Below are positions 34,101 through 43,728 of a stretch of 64,000 bases of DNA, piece after piece. The stretch spans positions 62,001-126,000 of the forward strand of contig JAKFUG010000023.1 in NCBI GenBank assembly GCA_021732785.1, given 5' to 3'. Below the pieces are notes generated by a model. The model saw only the letters and a list, made by a program, of their open reading frames with translations, was not told the origin of the DNA and ran no database searches. The first letter of the stretch is position 1; each line of letters opens with the position of its first letter. Made by a program: the position numbers and the translations under genes. The stretch comes from Planctomycetaceae bacterium. GTDB lineage: Bacteria; Planctomycetota; Planctomycetia; Planctomycetales; Planctomycetaceae.

Positions 34101-34994
34101 ATGCCGGCGGAACAGTTCCTCAAACCCGAAGTCATTCGTCGCGTCGCCCGGCTCGATTTACGCGCCCGGTTCATCGTCGAAGGCTTTCTGACGGGGTTGC
34201 ATGCCAGTCCGTTTCATGGATTCAGCGTCGAGTTCAGCGAGCATCGCCGCTATTCGCAGGGGGACGACCCGAAGGACATCGACTGGCTCGTTTACGCCAA
34301 GACGGACCGGTACTACATCAAAAAGTATCAGGCCGAGACGAACATCTCCGGTTACCTGCTGATGGACCTCTCCGCCAGCATGGGGTACACGTACCGGCAG
34401 GAACTCACCAAGTTCGATTACGGCGTCTGTCTCGCGGCGGCATTGGCGTACCTGATGGTTCACCAGCAGGACCCGGTGGGGTTGATCACGTTCGGCGAAA
34501 AGTTGCAATCCAGCTTGCCGCCGAAGAGCAAGCGGACGCAGTTGGGAACGATCCTCGGCGTTCTGGCGAAAGCGCAGCCGGCGGGGCAGACCGATCTCGC
34601 GGGGAATCTGAAACGGATCGCGGCCATGATCCGTCACAAGGGGTTGCTGATGATCTTCAGCGATCTGCTTTGCGAGACGGAACCGGTGATCCAGGCGCTG
34701 CATCTGCTGCGTCACGCGGGGCACGATGTCATCCTCTTTCATATTCTCGACGAAGCCGAGGTCACGTTTCCGTTCGATGGCCTCGTGAAATTTGAAGACC
34801 CGGAATCGACCGACACGCTGACGCTCGACGCCGCGGGAATGAAAATCGATTATCTGGAAACGCTGAAGCAGCTTCGGGACGAATATCGCCGGGAATGTCG
34901 GGCGATGGGAGCGGATTACGTCGCTTTGGACACGAGCCTGCCGTTCGATCGGGCACTCGTGGAATACTTGTCGCAACGTCAGGCCCGATTTTGA
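34101..34994 (+). CDS. DUF58 domain protein (von Willebrand factor A-like)
   Basis: The protein is 297 aa. The DUF58 core is clear: GFSVEFSEHRRYSQGDDPKDIDWLVYAKT, YLLMDLSASMGYT (a vWA-like metal site DxSxS), QDPVGLITFGE and GLLMIFSDLLCE. DUF58 proteins normally form operons with MoxR ATPases and help to assemble or activate metalloenzymes or surface complexes. No MoxR gene is next to it here. No transmembrane segment is present. Confidence 0.88.
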   Translation: MPAEQFLKPEVIRRVARLDLRARFIVEGFLTGLHASPFHGFSVEFSEHRRYSQGDDPKDIDWLVYAKTDRYYIKKYQAETNISGYLLMDLSASMGYTYRQELTKFDYGVCLAAALAYLMVHQQDPVGLITFGEKLQSSLPPKSKRTQLGTILGVLAKAQPAGQTDLAGNLKRIAAMIRHKGLLMIFSDLLCETEPVIQALHLLRHAGHDVILFHILDEAEVTFPFDGLVKFEDPESTDTLTLDAAGMKIDYLETLKQLRDEYRRECRAMGADYVALDTSLPFDRALVEYLSQRQARF

Positions 34995-35356
34995 GTTGCG
35001 TCCCCTTGCGGGTCGGCGGGGGCGTGATCCAACCTTCTCGACGGAAATCCCGCGATCGTCACGGTCGTTAACGTCGGCATCCGCCCGCCGTTGACGTAAC
35101 TTCGCCTCCGTTCGGTGCTTGCCTCCGGCGATGCGGGTTCTTACGATGAGGACTCTCGGAGAATGTCGTTGGAAAAAATCCGGTGACAATTTCCTGAAAA
35201 GTTCGCTCCAGCATTTTCGAAACCGGCGACGTAAGCGAAGACGAACGCCCGCCGTATTTTTCCTTTTTCCTCGACAGCGTTCGTTACCAGTTGCCCGTCG
35301 CACATTGATGTTGTTGTCTCCCGTTTTTGGCTCGTACTTCTCGTTCAGGCAGGCTC
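34995..35356. other. Intergenic region upstream of the ABC transporter
   Basis: About 360 bases without a convincing gene. There is a short direct echo of GTTAACGTCGGC and GTTGACGTAAC, but no clear palindrome or terminator. It should contain the promoter for the transporter genes. Confidence 0.45.
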
Positions 35357-36268
35357 ATGAGCACTACCGGTCAACCGCGTGAAGCGGTGATTGAGATTCG
35401 GAACCTCACGAAAATCTATCGCGACTTCTGGGGACGCAAGAAGGTTCGGGCCGTGAACGCCCTCAGCCTCGACGTCTACAAGGGGGAAGTCTTCGGCCTG
35501 CTCGGCCCTAACGGCTCGGGCAAGACGACCACCCTGAAGATGCTCCTCGGGTTGCTCTTCCCCACCGAAGGCGAAATCAAAATCCTCGGGCAATCAGCGA
35601 GCGACGTCCGCAAAAACGAGCGGATCGGTTACCTCCCGGAAGAGTCGTACCTCTACCGCTTCCTCACCGGCGAAGAAACGCTCGACTTCTACGGTCGGCT
35701 CTTCAACATGTCGGGTGCGGACCGGAAGCAGCGGACCGACGAATTGTTGAAGCTGGTCAAAGTCGAGCACGCCCGCAAGCGGCAACTGAAAGAGTATTCC
35801 AAGGGGATGACCCGCCGGATTGGTCTGGCGCAGGCGCTCATCAATCATCCCGACCTGATTCTGCTGGATGAACCCACCAGCGGTCTCGATCCGCTCGGCA
35901 GCCGCGATATGAAGGATCTCATCCTCGATCTGAAGGCCCAGGGCAAGACGATCGTGATGTGCAGCCATCTCCTCGCCGACGTGCAGGACGTATGCGACCG
36001 CATCGCCATTCTTTACGGCGGTGAACTGAAGGTGCTGGGCCGGGTCGACGAACTCCTCAAGACCCAGAATCAGACGCAAGTTCTCAGCTCGCAACTCACC
36101 CCGGCCGCGCAGGCGGAAGTGGAAGCGGTGTTGAAGAAGCACGGTGCCCAGTACCAGGTCGATCACCCGACGGCGAACCTCGAAGAACTCTTCCTGCGGA
36201 CGGTGCAGGAAAGCAAGGATCGCCCGGGTCGCCGGTTGATTGCGGACGATCCGGCGAACAAGGTGTAG
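35357..36268 (+). CDS. ABC-2 type transporter ATP-binding protein
   Basis: The protein is 303 aa from the ATG at 35357. Walker A is GPNGSGKTT, the Q-loop region is IGYLPEE, the signature is YSKGMTRR, Walker B is [15 protein letters not shown], and the switch His is in [10 protein letters not shown]-terminal extension of about 80 residues ([12 protein letters not shown] onward) is typical of ABC-2 exporters (CcmA/YxlF group). The permease gene lies 137 bases downstream. Confidence 0.92.
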   Translation: MSTTGQPREAVIEIRNLTKIYRDFWGRKKVRAVNALSLDVYKGEVFGLLGPNGSGKTTTLKMLLGLLFPTEGEIKILGQSASDVRKNERIGYLPEESYLYRFLTGEETLDFYGRLFNMSGADRKQRTDELLKLVKVEHARKRQLKEYSKGMTRRIGLAQALINHPDLILLDEPTSGLDPLGSRDMKDLILDLKAQGKTIVMCSHLLADVQDVCDRIAILYGGELKVLGRVDELLKTQNQTQVLSSQLTPAAQAEVEAVLKKHGAQYQVDHPTANLEELFLRTVQESKDRPGRRLIADDPANKV

Positions 36269-36405
36269 GTATCAACGCTGCGGACTGGGTGATTCGGTAA
36301 AGCGCAAGCGGGTTGAGATCTTAATTTCCCAATTGATTTTTCTCTTTTCAGTCTCGCCGTGACGAGGTGCGTGTCCTCGCGAAGGCGTTCGGCAAGGCTC
36401 GGCTG

Positions 36406-38067
36406 ATGAATTTCGATGCTGTTCCGTTTCCGGTGTTGTATTCGTTTATCTTGTGGGCGATCGTCATCGGTAGTGCCACGTCGATCGTGCTCGTCATCTC
36501 GCTGATGGCCACGATCGTCTCCGTCGGCGTACGTGGTCCGCTGGTGTTCGCGAACGAACTCGGCGCGATGGTGGGCGACCTAATCAGTCTGTCCCCCCGC
36601 CGCATTTTCGCGCTGGCGCAACTCACGTTTCGTGAAGCCATCCGCCGGAAAGCGCTGATGGTTTTTGTGGTCTTCGCGATTCTCTTCATGTTCGCCGGAT
36701 GGTTCATGTCGAGTTCGAATCTCGCGCCCGAATTTCAGGTGAAAATCTACGTTTCGTTCGTGTTACGGGCCATTAGCTGGCTGATTTTGCCCGTAGTGCT
36801 GCTGCTGGCCTGCTGGGGGATTCCGGAAGACATTCGCCTGCGATCGATGCACACCGTCGTGACGAAACCGGCCCGGCGGCTGGAGCTCGTGATTGGTCGC
36901 ATGGTCGGCTATTCGTTCGTGGGCCTGATCGTGCTCGCCGTGATGAGTGTCGTCGGCTGGGGGTGGATTAACCGCCAGTTGCCGGTGGCGGCGCAATCGC
37001 AACTGGTCTGCCGGCAGCCCATCGAAGGAGGACTCACGTTCCTCGACCGGGAAGGGAACCCGTCCGAAAAAGGGATTAACGTCGGCGACATCCGCATGTT
37101 CCACAGCTTCATCGAAGGGGCCACCAAAGCCCGCGCGATCTGGACGTTTAATGGCGTCGGCGATCAATCGCTCGATCGCGAGGGGAACCTGCTTCTCGAA
37201 AACCGCTTCCAGGCGTTCCGCAGTCACAAGGGCGATATGCGGCGGTCGATTTACTTCCAGTACACCTTCGTGAATCCGGAAACGAATGTCCGTGTCCCCT
37301 ATCCATTGAAGACGATTGACGAAGGCCGCGGACGGACGGATCGCATCAACCGGACGCTGGTGAATGTCGGCGAAAGTGCCGACGGTAAGAAGTACGACAT
37401 CGTCAACGATCTGGTCACGAAAAGCGGCCAACTGACCGTCGAAGTCGCGTGCGTGGACCCCGGTCAGTATCTCGGGATGGCGCGCCCCGATCTCTTTGTC
37501 CGGACGGCCGATCTCCCCTTCGCCTATGGCTACTTCAAGGCGGTGGCCTGCATCGGCATGATGATGCTGCTCGTGATCTTCATGGGCGTCAGTGTCAGTA
37601 CATTTGTGAAAGGTCCCGTGGCCACCTTCCTGGTCTTCAGCGTCGTGATGGTCAGCTACACCGCCCGCGACTTCATGGGGAAAATCGTCGGTGACCCCTT
37701 CGTGCTGGCCAAGGCCCGGGAATGGTCCGGCCAGCTCGACATGCAGAAACTCGAAGGGGGAGGCGTGCTGGAATCGATCTACCGCATTCTCTGGCACATG
37801 AATCCCACCACCGATCTGCCCGTGGGGGCCTCGACCACGATCATGAAATGGATCGATGCCGGGCTCGTGAACTTCCTCTGGCTGGTCTATCGCGTGATTC
37901 CGAATCTCGATTATTTCGGACAGAGCATGCAGTACGTGGCGAATGGTTTTGATGTGCGCTTCGATGCGTGCGTGTTGCCCTGCATCTTGACGACGTTGGC
38001 ATATTTTGGTCCGTGCGTGCTCCTCGGGTACTTCGCCCTTCGGGTCCGGGAGTTGGAAGCGAAATGA
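36406..38067 (+). CDS. ABC-2 type transporter permease with a large extracytoplasmic domain
   Basis: The protein is 553 aa from the ATG at 36406, preceded by AAGG; a GTG start at 36367 would add 13 residues. The N-terminal membrane segments (LYSFILWAIVIGSATSIVL and ALMVFVVFAILFMFAGW) are followed by more helices to about 205, a soluble domain of about 200 residues (roughly 205-400, with DREGNPSEKG and YFQYTFVNPETNVR), and helices again to the end. The order fits a permease for the upstream ATPase, with a large loop outside the membrane. The last codons overlap the next gene by 4 bases (ATGA), indicating tight coupling. The substrate is unknown. Confidence 0.82.
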   Translation: MNFDAVPFPVLYSFILWAIVIGSATSIVLVISLMATIVSVGVRGPLVFANELGAMVGDLISLSPRRIFALAQLTFREAIRRKALMVFVVFAILFMFAGWFMSSSNLAPEFQVKIYVSFVLRAISWLILPVVLLLACWGIPEDIRLRSMHTVVTKPARRLELVIGRMVGYSFVGLIVLAVMSVVGWGWINRQLPVAAQSQLVCRQPIEGGLTFLDREGNPSEKGINVGDIRMFHSFIEGATKARAIWTFNGVGDQSLDREGNLLLENRFQAFRSHKGDMRRSIYFQYTFVNPETNVRVPYPLKTIDEGRGRTDRINRTLVNVGESADGKKYDIVNDLVTKSGQLTVEVACVDPGQYLGMARPDLFVRTADLPFAYGYFKAVACIGMMMLLVIFMGVSVSTFVKGPVATFLVFSVVMVSYTARDFMGKIVGDPFVLAKAREWSGQLDMQKLEGGGVLESIYRILWHMNPTTDLPVGASTTIMKWIDAGLVNFLWLVYRVIPNLDYFGQSMQYVANGFDVRFDACVLPCILTTLAYFGPCVLLGYFALRVRELEAK

Positions 38068-39482
38068 ACAATCTCACCTCGCAACAACGCAAGTTCGTCT
38101 ATCTCGGCGCGATCCTGCTGCTCCTCATTCCCATCATCTGGCTGGGAATGCCGGCCGATGGCACGCCCGATTCCGGCGGAACGATTTCCCGTCTTCGCCA
38201 GCAGTTGGACTTAGGGGAAAGCGATCTCGGCGATCTCGATCCCTCCGGCGCGGCGATGAATCTCGCCCTGCTGGGATTGCGCGGCGTCGCGGCGAATATC
38301 CTCTGGATGCAGGCCGATGAGCAGAAGAACTACAAAGACTGGGCCGAACTGCGGGTCACGACGGAGTCGATCATCCGCTTGCAGCCGCACTATGTGAAAG
38401 TGTGGGAATACAACGGCTGGAATCTCGCCTTCAACGTGTCCGCCGAGTGGGACGCCGTCCCCGACCGCTACTTCTGGGTGAAAGAAGGGGGCAAGTTCCT
38501 CCAGCGCGGTGTGGAACGGAATCGCCGTTCGCCCGATTTGAAATGGCACGTCGGCCGCGTTTACGGTCCGAAAATCGGTCTTTCCGACGAAGCCCGCTTT
38601 TTCCGGCGCTACTTTTATCAAGACCCGGATCCGCAATATGCGAAAGGTCCCGACCCCGAGTTCAACAACGCCGGCGAAGACAACTATCTCGCCGCCAAAC
38701 GCTGGTTCCAGGTGGCCAATGACGCCGAAAAAGAACAGCGGCAGTCGATCATGGATCGCTCGATCTTCCGGTCGTATCCGGCCCGGTCGCAGCTCGATTA
38801 CGCCGCCGCCCTTTACAAGTACGGCTTCCGTGAAGAGTACGACCGCGAAGTCGGCGATCGCAAATTGACGGACGAAGAAGCGAAAGCCCTCGAAATTCGC
38901 GTTCGCGAAAAGCTCAAGGAGCAAACGCGTCAGGCGTGGGCCCTCGGGCTGGAAGACTGGACCATTCGCTACGGCCAGGAATTGTTCGCCGTGGAATACC
39001 TGCCAGGAATCATCGTCCAGATGCGTCTCGAAATGGGGGAAGACGAAATCCGCAGCCTCGGCAAGTCGCCCGACGGGATTGCCCAACTGCGGCGGGCCGT
39101 CGACCAGTATCAGAAGATGAACAACTACCGGTACTGGCGGACACGGGCGCTGTGCGAATCGGAACCGGAAACCGCGGAAGCGCATTGGGCGCTGTTCGCC
39201 GCCGGGGAAGAATACCGCAAGCAAAGCCCCGCGGCCCGGACCTTCGCCGAGCAATCGATGGCGCTCTTCGAGAAAACGCTCGAAAAGTATCCCGAACTGC
39301 GCGACGAAGACAATTTCGTGGAGGAAGCTCTCACTTCGGTGCTGGTGTGGAGCCTGTACATGCGGCTGGAAGGCGAAAAACCGCCGGAGATGTATCCGCT
39401 CAAGTCGCTGTGGGAAGAAAAGCAGGAACGGGTCCCGGAAATCGAACGGCGGTTCGAACGGGATTCCCGCGCGGCGTATTGA
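38064..39482 (+). CDS. Membrane-anchored TPR-like protein coupled to the ABC transporter
   Basis: The protein is 472 aa from the ATG at 38064. A single transmembrane segment (FVYLGAILLLLIPIIWLGM) anchors a helical body with TPR-like helix pairs (for example LALLGLRGVAANILWMQAD, then AELRVTTESIIRLQPHYVKVW, and later RQAWALGLEDWTIRYGQELFA). Overlap with the permease gene shows that it belongs to the transporter. The domain is probably extracytoplasmic, as the anchor is at the N-terminus. No enzyme motif is seen. It may be a scaffold or regulatory subunit. Confidence 0.78.
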   Translation: MNNLTSQQRKFVYLGAILLLLIPIIWLGMPADGTPDSGGTISRLRQQLDLGESDLGDLDPSGAAMNLALLGLRGVAANILWMQADEQKNYKDWAELRVTTESIIRLQPHYVKVWEYNGWNLAFNVSAEWDAVPDRYFWVKEGGKFLQRGVERNRRSPDLKWHVGRVYGPKIGLSDEARFFRRYFYQDPDPQYAKGPDPEFNNAGEDNYLAAKRWFQVANDAEKEQRQSIMDRSIFRSYPARSQLDYAAALYKYGFREEYDREVGDRKLTDEEAKALEIRVREKLKEQTRQAWALGLEDWTIRYGQELFAVEYLPGIIVQMRLEMGEDEIRSLGKSPDGIAQLRRAVDQYQKMNNYRYWRTRALCESEPETAEAHWALFAAGEEYRKQSPAARTFAEQSMALFEKTLEKYPELRDEDNFVEEALTSVLVWSLYMRLEGEKPPEMYPLKSLWEEKQERVPEIERRFERDSRAAY

Positions 39483-39510
39483 TCCACGCCCACCGCAGTC
39501 TGCCGGTTTT

Positions 39511-39555
39511 GCTGTGTCCCGACGGGTTTTGCGCCGTCGGGACACAGCCGTTTCT
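39511..39555 (+). terminator. Long hairpin after the transporter operon
   Basis: A perfect 15-bp stem (GCTGTGTCCCGACGG with its complement, 39511-39525 and 39534-39548) and an 8-base loop are followed by CGTTTCT. It lies about 28 bases after the stop codon. Probable terminator, or another member of the palindrome set. Confidence 0.7.
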
Positions 39556-39753
39556 ACCGCTCTGGTGGGCATAAAATTGAGCGGTTGACGAATTTCCTGC
39601 GCCGAACGGGCCACATCTTCGTGACGGCGTTGTTACAATCTTTGTCCGCCTGCGACCGAACCCGGAACCGGCCGGAGGTCTCATTACCAGCGACCGCCGG
39701 GCCTTGTCGCCGGCGGATTGAACCTTCCGTACTCCGATTTGATTAACCGATCT

Positions 39754-40164
39754 ATGTCGACGACTCTCGAAACGCAACGCCTACGCAGCCTGCAGGACGC
39801 TTGCCGCTGTGCGCAAGTTGCCGAAGAATTCCGCGGCCGTGACACCGTGGTGCTCGACCTGACCGAAGTCACGCCGATTGTGGATTACTTCGTGATCACC
39901 ACGGGCATCAACCCCCGGCAGATGGTGGCCCTCGCGGAAGAAGCCCGCGTGCAGATGAAGGCCCGCGGCAGCTTGAGCCACGGGATGGAAGGGACGCACG
40001 ATTCCACCTGGCTGCTGCAGGACTACGGCGACATTGTGCTGCACGTCTTCACCGCGGAAGGTCGTGAATTGTACGACCTCGAACATCTGTGGTCCGATGG
40101 CAAAAAAATTGACTGGCGTGCCGAACTCGGTCTGCCGCCGGCAAAAGTTCTCGAACCGGTCTGA
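39754..40164 (+). CDS. rsfS: Ribosome silencing factor
   Basis: The protein is 136 aa from the ATG at 39754. It is a member of the RsfS/Iojap (DUF143) family: VVLDLTEVTPIVDYFVITTG, LSHGMEGTHDSTWLLQDYGDIVLHVF and YDLEHLWSDGKKID. RsfS binds ribosomal protein L14 and blocks subunit joining under nutrient limitation. A clear terminator follows. Confidence 0.93.
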   Translation: MSTTLETQRLRSLQDACRCAQVAEEFRGRDTVVLDLTEVTPIVDYFVITTGINPRQMVALAEEARVQMKARGSLSHGMEGTHDSTWLLQDYGDIVLHVFTAEGRELYDLEHLWSDGKKIDWRAELGLPPAKVLEPV

Positions 40165-40196
40165 TGCCCGCCGATTCGGATCGTCTGCCCCTTTAG

Positions 40197-40227
40197 CCCC
40201 CGGTTGTCCGCAACCGGGGGTTCTTCT
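40197..40227 (+). terminator. Intrinsic terminator after rsfS
   Basis: A perfect 10-bp stem (CCCCCGGTTG, 40197-40206, with CAACCGGGGG, 40211-40220), a TCCG loop and TTCTTCT after it. Confidence 0.85.
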
Positions 40228-40246
40228 ATTCTGAGCGGCAAACAAT

Positions 40247-40378
40247 CAAACTCAGAACCTGTTTTCAAAATCCCAGAGGGGAGAGCAGAAAGCGAAAGGC
40301 GGAAAGCCAGCCACCGGAAAAAGTGCCTTTTCTGGCTTTCCGCTTTTCGCCTTCCGCAGTCACTCGGTCGAATTTGAA
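40247..40378. repeat. 132-bp inverted repeat, left copy
   Basis: This segment (start CAAACTCAGAACCTGTTTTC, end TCGAATTTGAA) recurs in inverted orientation at 43729-43860 with only about ten differences over 132 bases. Each copy has an internal palindrome (GGCGGAAAGCCAG with CTGGCTTTCCGC). The pair brackets argS, yggS and an 82-aa gene. The GTG start once possible for argS (40379) abuts this repeat. Confidence 0.9.
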
Positions 40379-40396
40379 GTGAACGGATTGGAACGC

Positions 40397-42379
40397 ATGA
40401 ATTTCCTGTCAGAATTGCGCGGCCGGTTGCGGAACGCCCTCACCGATCTGGTCCCGGCGGACGTCATTGCCGATGTCGGTCCCTACGCCGAGATGCTCAA
40501 GCCGACGCAAGACCCGAAGTTCGGCGACTTTCAGGCCAACTGCGCGATGTCGTTGGGGAAAGCCCTCAAGCGTCCGCCGCGCGATGTCGCCACCGATATC
40601 GCCGCGCGATTAAAAGTGGATGATTTGTGCGACCCACCGGAGATTGCCGGGCCGGGGTTTATCAACCTGAAACTGCGGACAGAGCGGTTAGTGACGGAAG
40701 CCGCCGCGCTCATCTCGGATGACCGCCTCGGCGTCGCGCCGATTGCCGCGCCGCGGACGTTCATCGTCGATTATTCTTCGCCGAACGTTGCCAAGCCGAT
40801 GCACGTCGGGCATCTCCGCAGCACGGTCATTGGCCAGGCACTGGATCGCGTCCTGCGGTTCCTCGGCCATCGTGTCTTCAGCGACAACCACGTCGGCGAC
40901 TGGGGCACGCAGTTCGGCATGATCATCTACGGGTACAAACATTTCCGGGATGATGCTGCGTATCAAACTGCACCGGTTGCCGAACTGGCGCGGCTGTACC
41001 GGCTGGTGAATCAACTCAGCGACTATCACGAAGCGGTGAAGACCGCGACGGCCTTGGATGCCGCCGCGCGAATGGCCGAAGCCGCGCTGCTCGAAGCCCA
41101 TCGGCAAGCCGCCGCGAATCCGAAAGACAAAGACGCTCCCAAAGCGGTGAAGAAACAGGAAGCCGCGGTCGCGGAAGCCAAAGCGGCGATCCATTCCGCA
41201 AAGAAGAAGCGGGAGACGATCGACAGCGATGCCGCACTGAGAGCGCTCGCCGAGGCCCATCCGCAAATCGCAGAACTTGCCCGGCAGGAAACCGCGAAAC
41301 TACACGCCGGCGATGCAGAAAACCTCGCGCTGTGGAAGACGTTCATCCCGCAATGTCTCGCGGCGCTCGAATCGATGTATGACCGCTTCGGCGTGAAGTT
41401 CGATCTCACGCTCGGCGAGAGTTTCTACAACCCGATGCTCGCCGGGATTGTTGCTGACTTGAAGGCGAAAGATCTGGCGAAAAAAAGCGATGGCGCGACG
41501 TGTGTCTTCGTGGAAGGCAACGCGGCTCCGTTCATCGTGCAGAAAGCCGACGGTGCATTCACCTATGCGACAACCGACCTGGCCACCATTCGCTATCGCA
41601 TCGAAACGTTGAAAGCCGACGCCGCACTCTATGTGGTTGATGCCCGGCAGGGCGAGCACTTTCAACTGTTATTCGCGACGGCCAAAGCGATGGGGTACGG
41701 CCAACTGGAATGCCGACATGTGAGCTTCGGCACAATCCTCGGCGATGATCGCCGTCCGTTCAAAACCCGCGCGGGGGATACGGTTGGTCTCGAAAGCCTG
41801 CTCGATGAAGCGATCGCACGGGCCCGGGCCATTGTCGATGAAAACGATGACGGCAAGAAAGACGGTCCGGAACTCGATGCCGCGACGCGGGCGGATGTCG
41901 CCGAAATCGTGGGGATCGGCGGCGTCATCTATGCCGATCTGCATCACAACCGCGACAGCGATTACATCTTCAGTTGGGACAAGATGCTCGCCAAGACCGG
42001 CGACACCGCGACGTACATTCAATATGCGTATGCCCGTGTGCGGGGCATCTTCGCGCGCAACGGCATTGATGCGGATGCCCTTCGCAACACTGGCGGCGCG
42101 ATCCTGCTGAACACGTCCGCGGAACGGCAGATGGCGCTGCAATTGCTGCGGTTTTCGGAAGCGCTCAACGATGTCGTCGTGGATTACCGGCCGAATCTGC
42201 TCACACAGTATCTGTACGACACCGCGAATTCTTTCGCGACGTTTTACGAACAGTGCCCGATCCTGAAAGAACCGGACCCCGCCGTGCGCACCAGCCGGTT
42301 GCTGCTCTGCGATCTGACGGCGCGTGTGCTGAAGACGGGGCTCAACCTGCTCGGCATCCGCGTCGCCGAAAAGATGTGA
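40397..42379 (+). CDS. argS: Arginyl-tRNA synthetase with an internal insertion
   Basis: The protein is 660 aa from the ATG at 40397 (GGA upstream); a GTG at 40379 lies at the edge of a repeat. The class I synthetase HIGH motif appears as HVGH (PNVAKPMHVGHLRST), the region before the KMSKS-like loop is GTILGDDRRPFKTRAG, and the DALR anticodon-binding domain ends the protein. Between LARLYR and ETAKLHAGD (about residues 200-295) lies an Ala/Lys/Glu-rich helical insertion not present in most ArgRS. It charges tRNA-Arg. Confidence 0.95.
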   Translation: MNFLSELRGRLRNALTDLVPADVIADVGPYAEMLKPTQDPKFGDFQANCAMSLGKALKRPPRDVATDIAARLKVDDLCDPPEIAGPGFINLKLRTERLVTEAAALISDDRLGVAPIAAPRTFIVDYSSPNVAKPMHVGHLRSTVIGQALDRVLRFLGHRVFSDNHVGDWGTQFGMIIYGYKHFRDDAAYQTAPVAELARLYRLVNQLSDYHEAVKTATALDAAARMAEAALLEAHRQAAANPKDKDAPKAVKKQEAAVAEAKAAIHSAKKKRETIDSDAALRALAEAHPQIAELARQETAKLHAGDAENLALWKTFIPQCLAALESMYDRFGVKFDLTLGESFYNPMLAGIVADLKAKDLAKKSDGATCVFVEGNAAPFIVQKADGAFTYATTDLATIRYRIETLKADAALYVVDARQGEHFQLLFATAKAMGYGQLECRHVSFGTILGDDRRPFKTRAGDTVGLESLLDEAIARARAIVDENDDGKKDGPELDAATRADVAEIVGIGGVIYADLHHNRDSDYIFSWDKMLAKTGDTATYIQYAYARVRGIFARNGIDADALRNTGGAILLNTSAERQMALQLLRFSEALNDVVVDYRPNLLTQYLYDTANSFATFYEQCPILKEPDPAVRTSRLLLCDLTARVLKTGLNLLGIRVAEKM

Positions 42380-42390
42380 TCGTCCCGGAA

Positions 42391-42416
42391 GCCCAGGGAT
42401 TCCTATCCCTGGGTCT
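42391..42416. terminator. Hairpin between convergent argS and yggS
   Basis: CCCAGGGAT pairs with ATCCCTGGG (42392-42400 and 42405-42413) around a 4-base loop, followed by TCTCTTC. It overlaps the last codons of yggS. The same hairpin family is at 54479. Confidence 0.65.
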
Positions 42417-43116
42417 CTTCCACCCCCGTGAAGAGCGTCGACCCAATCCGCACCATCGTTGCCCCCTCTTCAATCGCGATCTCAAAATCGCCGCTCATGC
42501 CCATCGACAGTTCGGGTAATGGCCACGGTCCCTGCTGCGCGAGTTCATCGCGCAGCCGACGTAGCCCGTGGAAGACGGCCCGCGTTTGCTCCGCATCGGC
42601 ATCGAGCGGGGCCATCGTCATCAAGCCGACCAGATCGACGCTGGTCACCGCCGTGATATCGGCCCATTCGTTGACCACCGCGTTCGCCGAGTAACCATCT
42701 TTGCTGGCTTCGCCGGAGATGTTGACTTCGAGCAGAATCGAAATGCGTTGCCCTTCCGCGGCGGCTACTTCGTCGAGTTTCCGCAGCAACCGCAAAGAAT
42801 CGACCGAGTGAATGCGATGCACGATTGGCAAAACGAGCGCGGCTTTATTGCGCTGCAAATGCCCAATGAGATGCCAGCGAACATCGGCGGGATACCGGCT
42901 CGCGCGCCCGGCGAGTTGTTGCGGGCGGCTTTCTCCGAAGTCGCGATGACCGAGATCGTACAGCGCCTGCACCGCGGCTTCGGAAGCATACTTGGTGACG
43001 GCAATCAACGTGACGCTTGCCGGATCGCGTCCACACCGCTCGCAAGCGGCTGTGGTACGCGCACGCACGGCTGCAAGGTTGTCTCGAATTCGGTCGTGGA
43101 GCGCGCTCGAAGTCAT
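42403..43116 (-). CDS. YggS family pyridoxal-phosphate homeostasis protein
   Basis: The protein is 237 aa from the ATG at 43116; a longer frame to 43185 adds residues without match. The PLP-binding Lys is in [72 protein letters not shown] and RIGSTLFTG match the YggS/PLPBP family. It controls free PLP levels and has no known catalytic activity. The stop codon lies inside a hairpin. Confidence 0.93.
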   Translation of the reverse strand: MTSSALHDRIRDNLAAVRARTTAACERCGRDPASVTLIAVTKYASEAAVQALYDLGHRDFGESRPQQLAGRASRYPADVRWHLIGHLQRNKAALVLPIVHRIHSVDSLRLLRKLDEVAAAEGQRISILLEVNISGEASKDGYSANAVVNEWADITAVTSVDLVGLMTMAPLDADAEQTRAVFHGLRRLRDELAQQGPWPLPELSMGMSGDFEIAIEEGATMVRIGSTLFTGVEETQG

Positions 43117-43250
43117 TTGACGATCTGTTGTGGAAATCGATCGGGAAAACGTTATTCTCCGAATTTCTTCCCCGCGAACAAGCACACGACGGGGCTTGCC
43201 AGCGACCGCAGCGATGCCCGATACTGCGGTGGGTGCAAAGGAACCGCAGA

Positions 43251-43499
43251 ATGTCCGGGAATGCTCTCGTTGATGGTGCCGGTCAATTGCGTCACGCGCA
43301 GGAATTGCTCCGGCAAGCGTGGGAGCTGTCGAAAGATGGCTGGGACGATGGCGTGCGTCAGACGTTCGAAGAAGAACGCATCCTGCCCTTGCTCGATCAC
43401 ATGCGGACCGCGCTGGATGCCACGCAGCAATTCTCCGAAGTGCTACGGAATGCCGTGCGTCACGCCGCGGATGCCGATCGCCCCGATTACGGTTCGTGA
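43251..43499 (+). CDS. Small conserved hypothetical protein
   Basis: The protein is 82 aa from the ATG at 43251, preceded by AAAGGAA. It is entirely helical, with heptad-like pattern (GQLRHAQELLRQAWELSKD, then RILPLLDHMRTALDATQQF). No domain was recognised. It is divergent from yggS with 134 bases between. It lies inside the segment bracketed by the 132-bp inverted repeats. Confidence 0.55.
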   Translation: MSGNALVDGAGQLRHAQELLRQAWELSKDGWDDGVRQTFEEERILPLLDHMRTALDATQQFSEVLRNAVRHAADADRPDYGS

Positions 43500-43527
43500 A
43501 TCACGCCACATCCTTCGCAACAAAGCT

Positions 43528-43618
43528 GTGCCACTGCTTCGGAGTCCGCGGAGAAGCAGTGTCTTCGGACGCTTCGGCAAGCGCCCGGCACTACTTCGCG
43601 GACGAAGCAGTGGCACAT
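43528..43618. repeat. Palindrome, TGTGCCACTGCTTCG family
   Basis: TGTGCCACTGCTTCG (43528-43542) is matched exactly by its inverted copy at 43604-43618. Between them are further echoes of CTTCGG and CGGACG. It resembles the CCACTGGCTC family in its outer bases only. Confidence 0.75.
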
Positions 43619-43728
43619 CCCGCTGACAATGTTCAAAGATGAAACCATTCACACCAACAGAGGACCCGTGCGCGGTGTGGCTGTACAATCTGGCACGCGA
43701 AATGATGTCGATGGCCTCATAAGGTGTT

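Noticed and set aside
39511-39555. Riboswitch or attenuator upstream of rsfS
   Set aside because: The structure is a simple hairpin right after the transporter operon, with no conserved core. It is better explained as a terminator.
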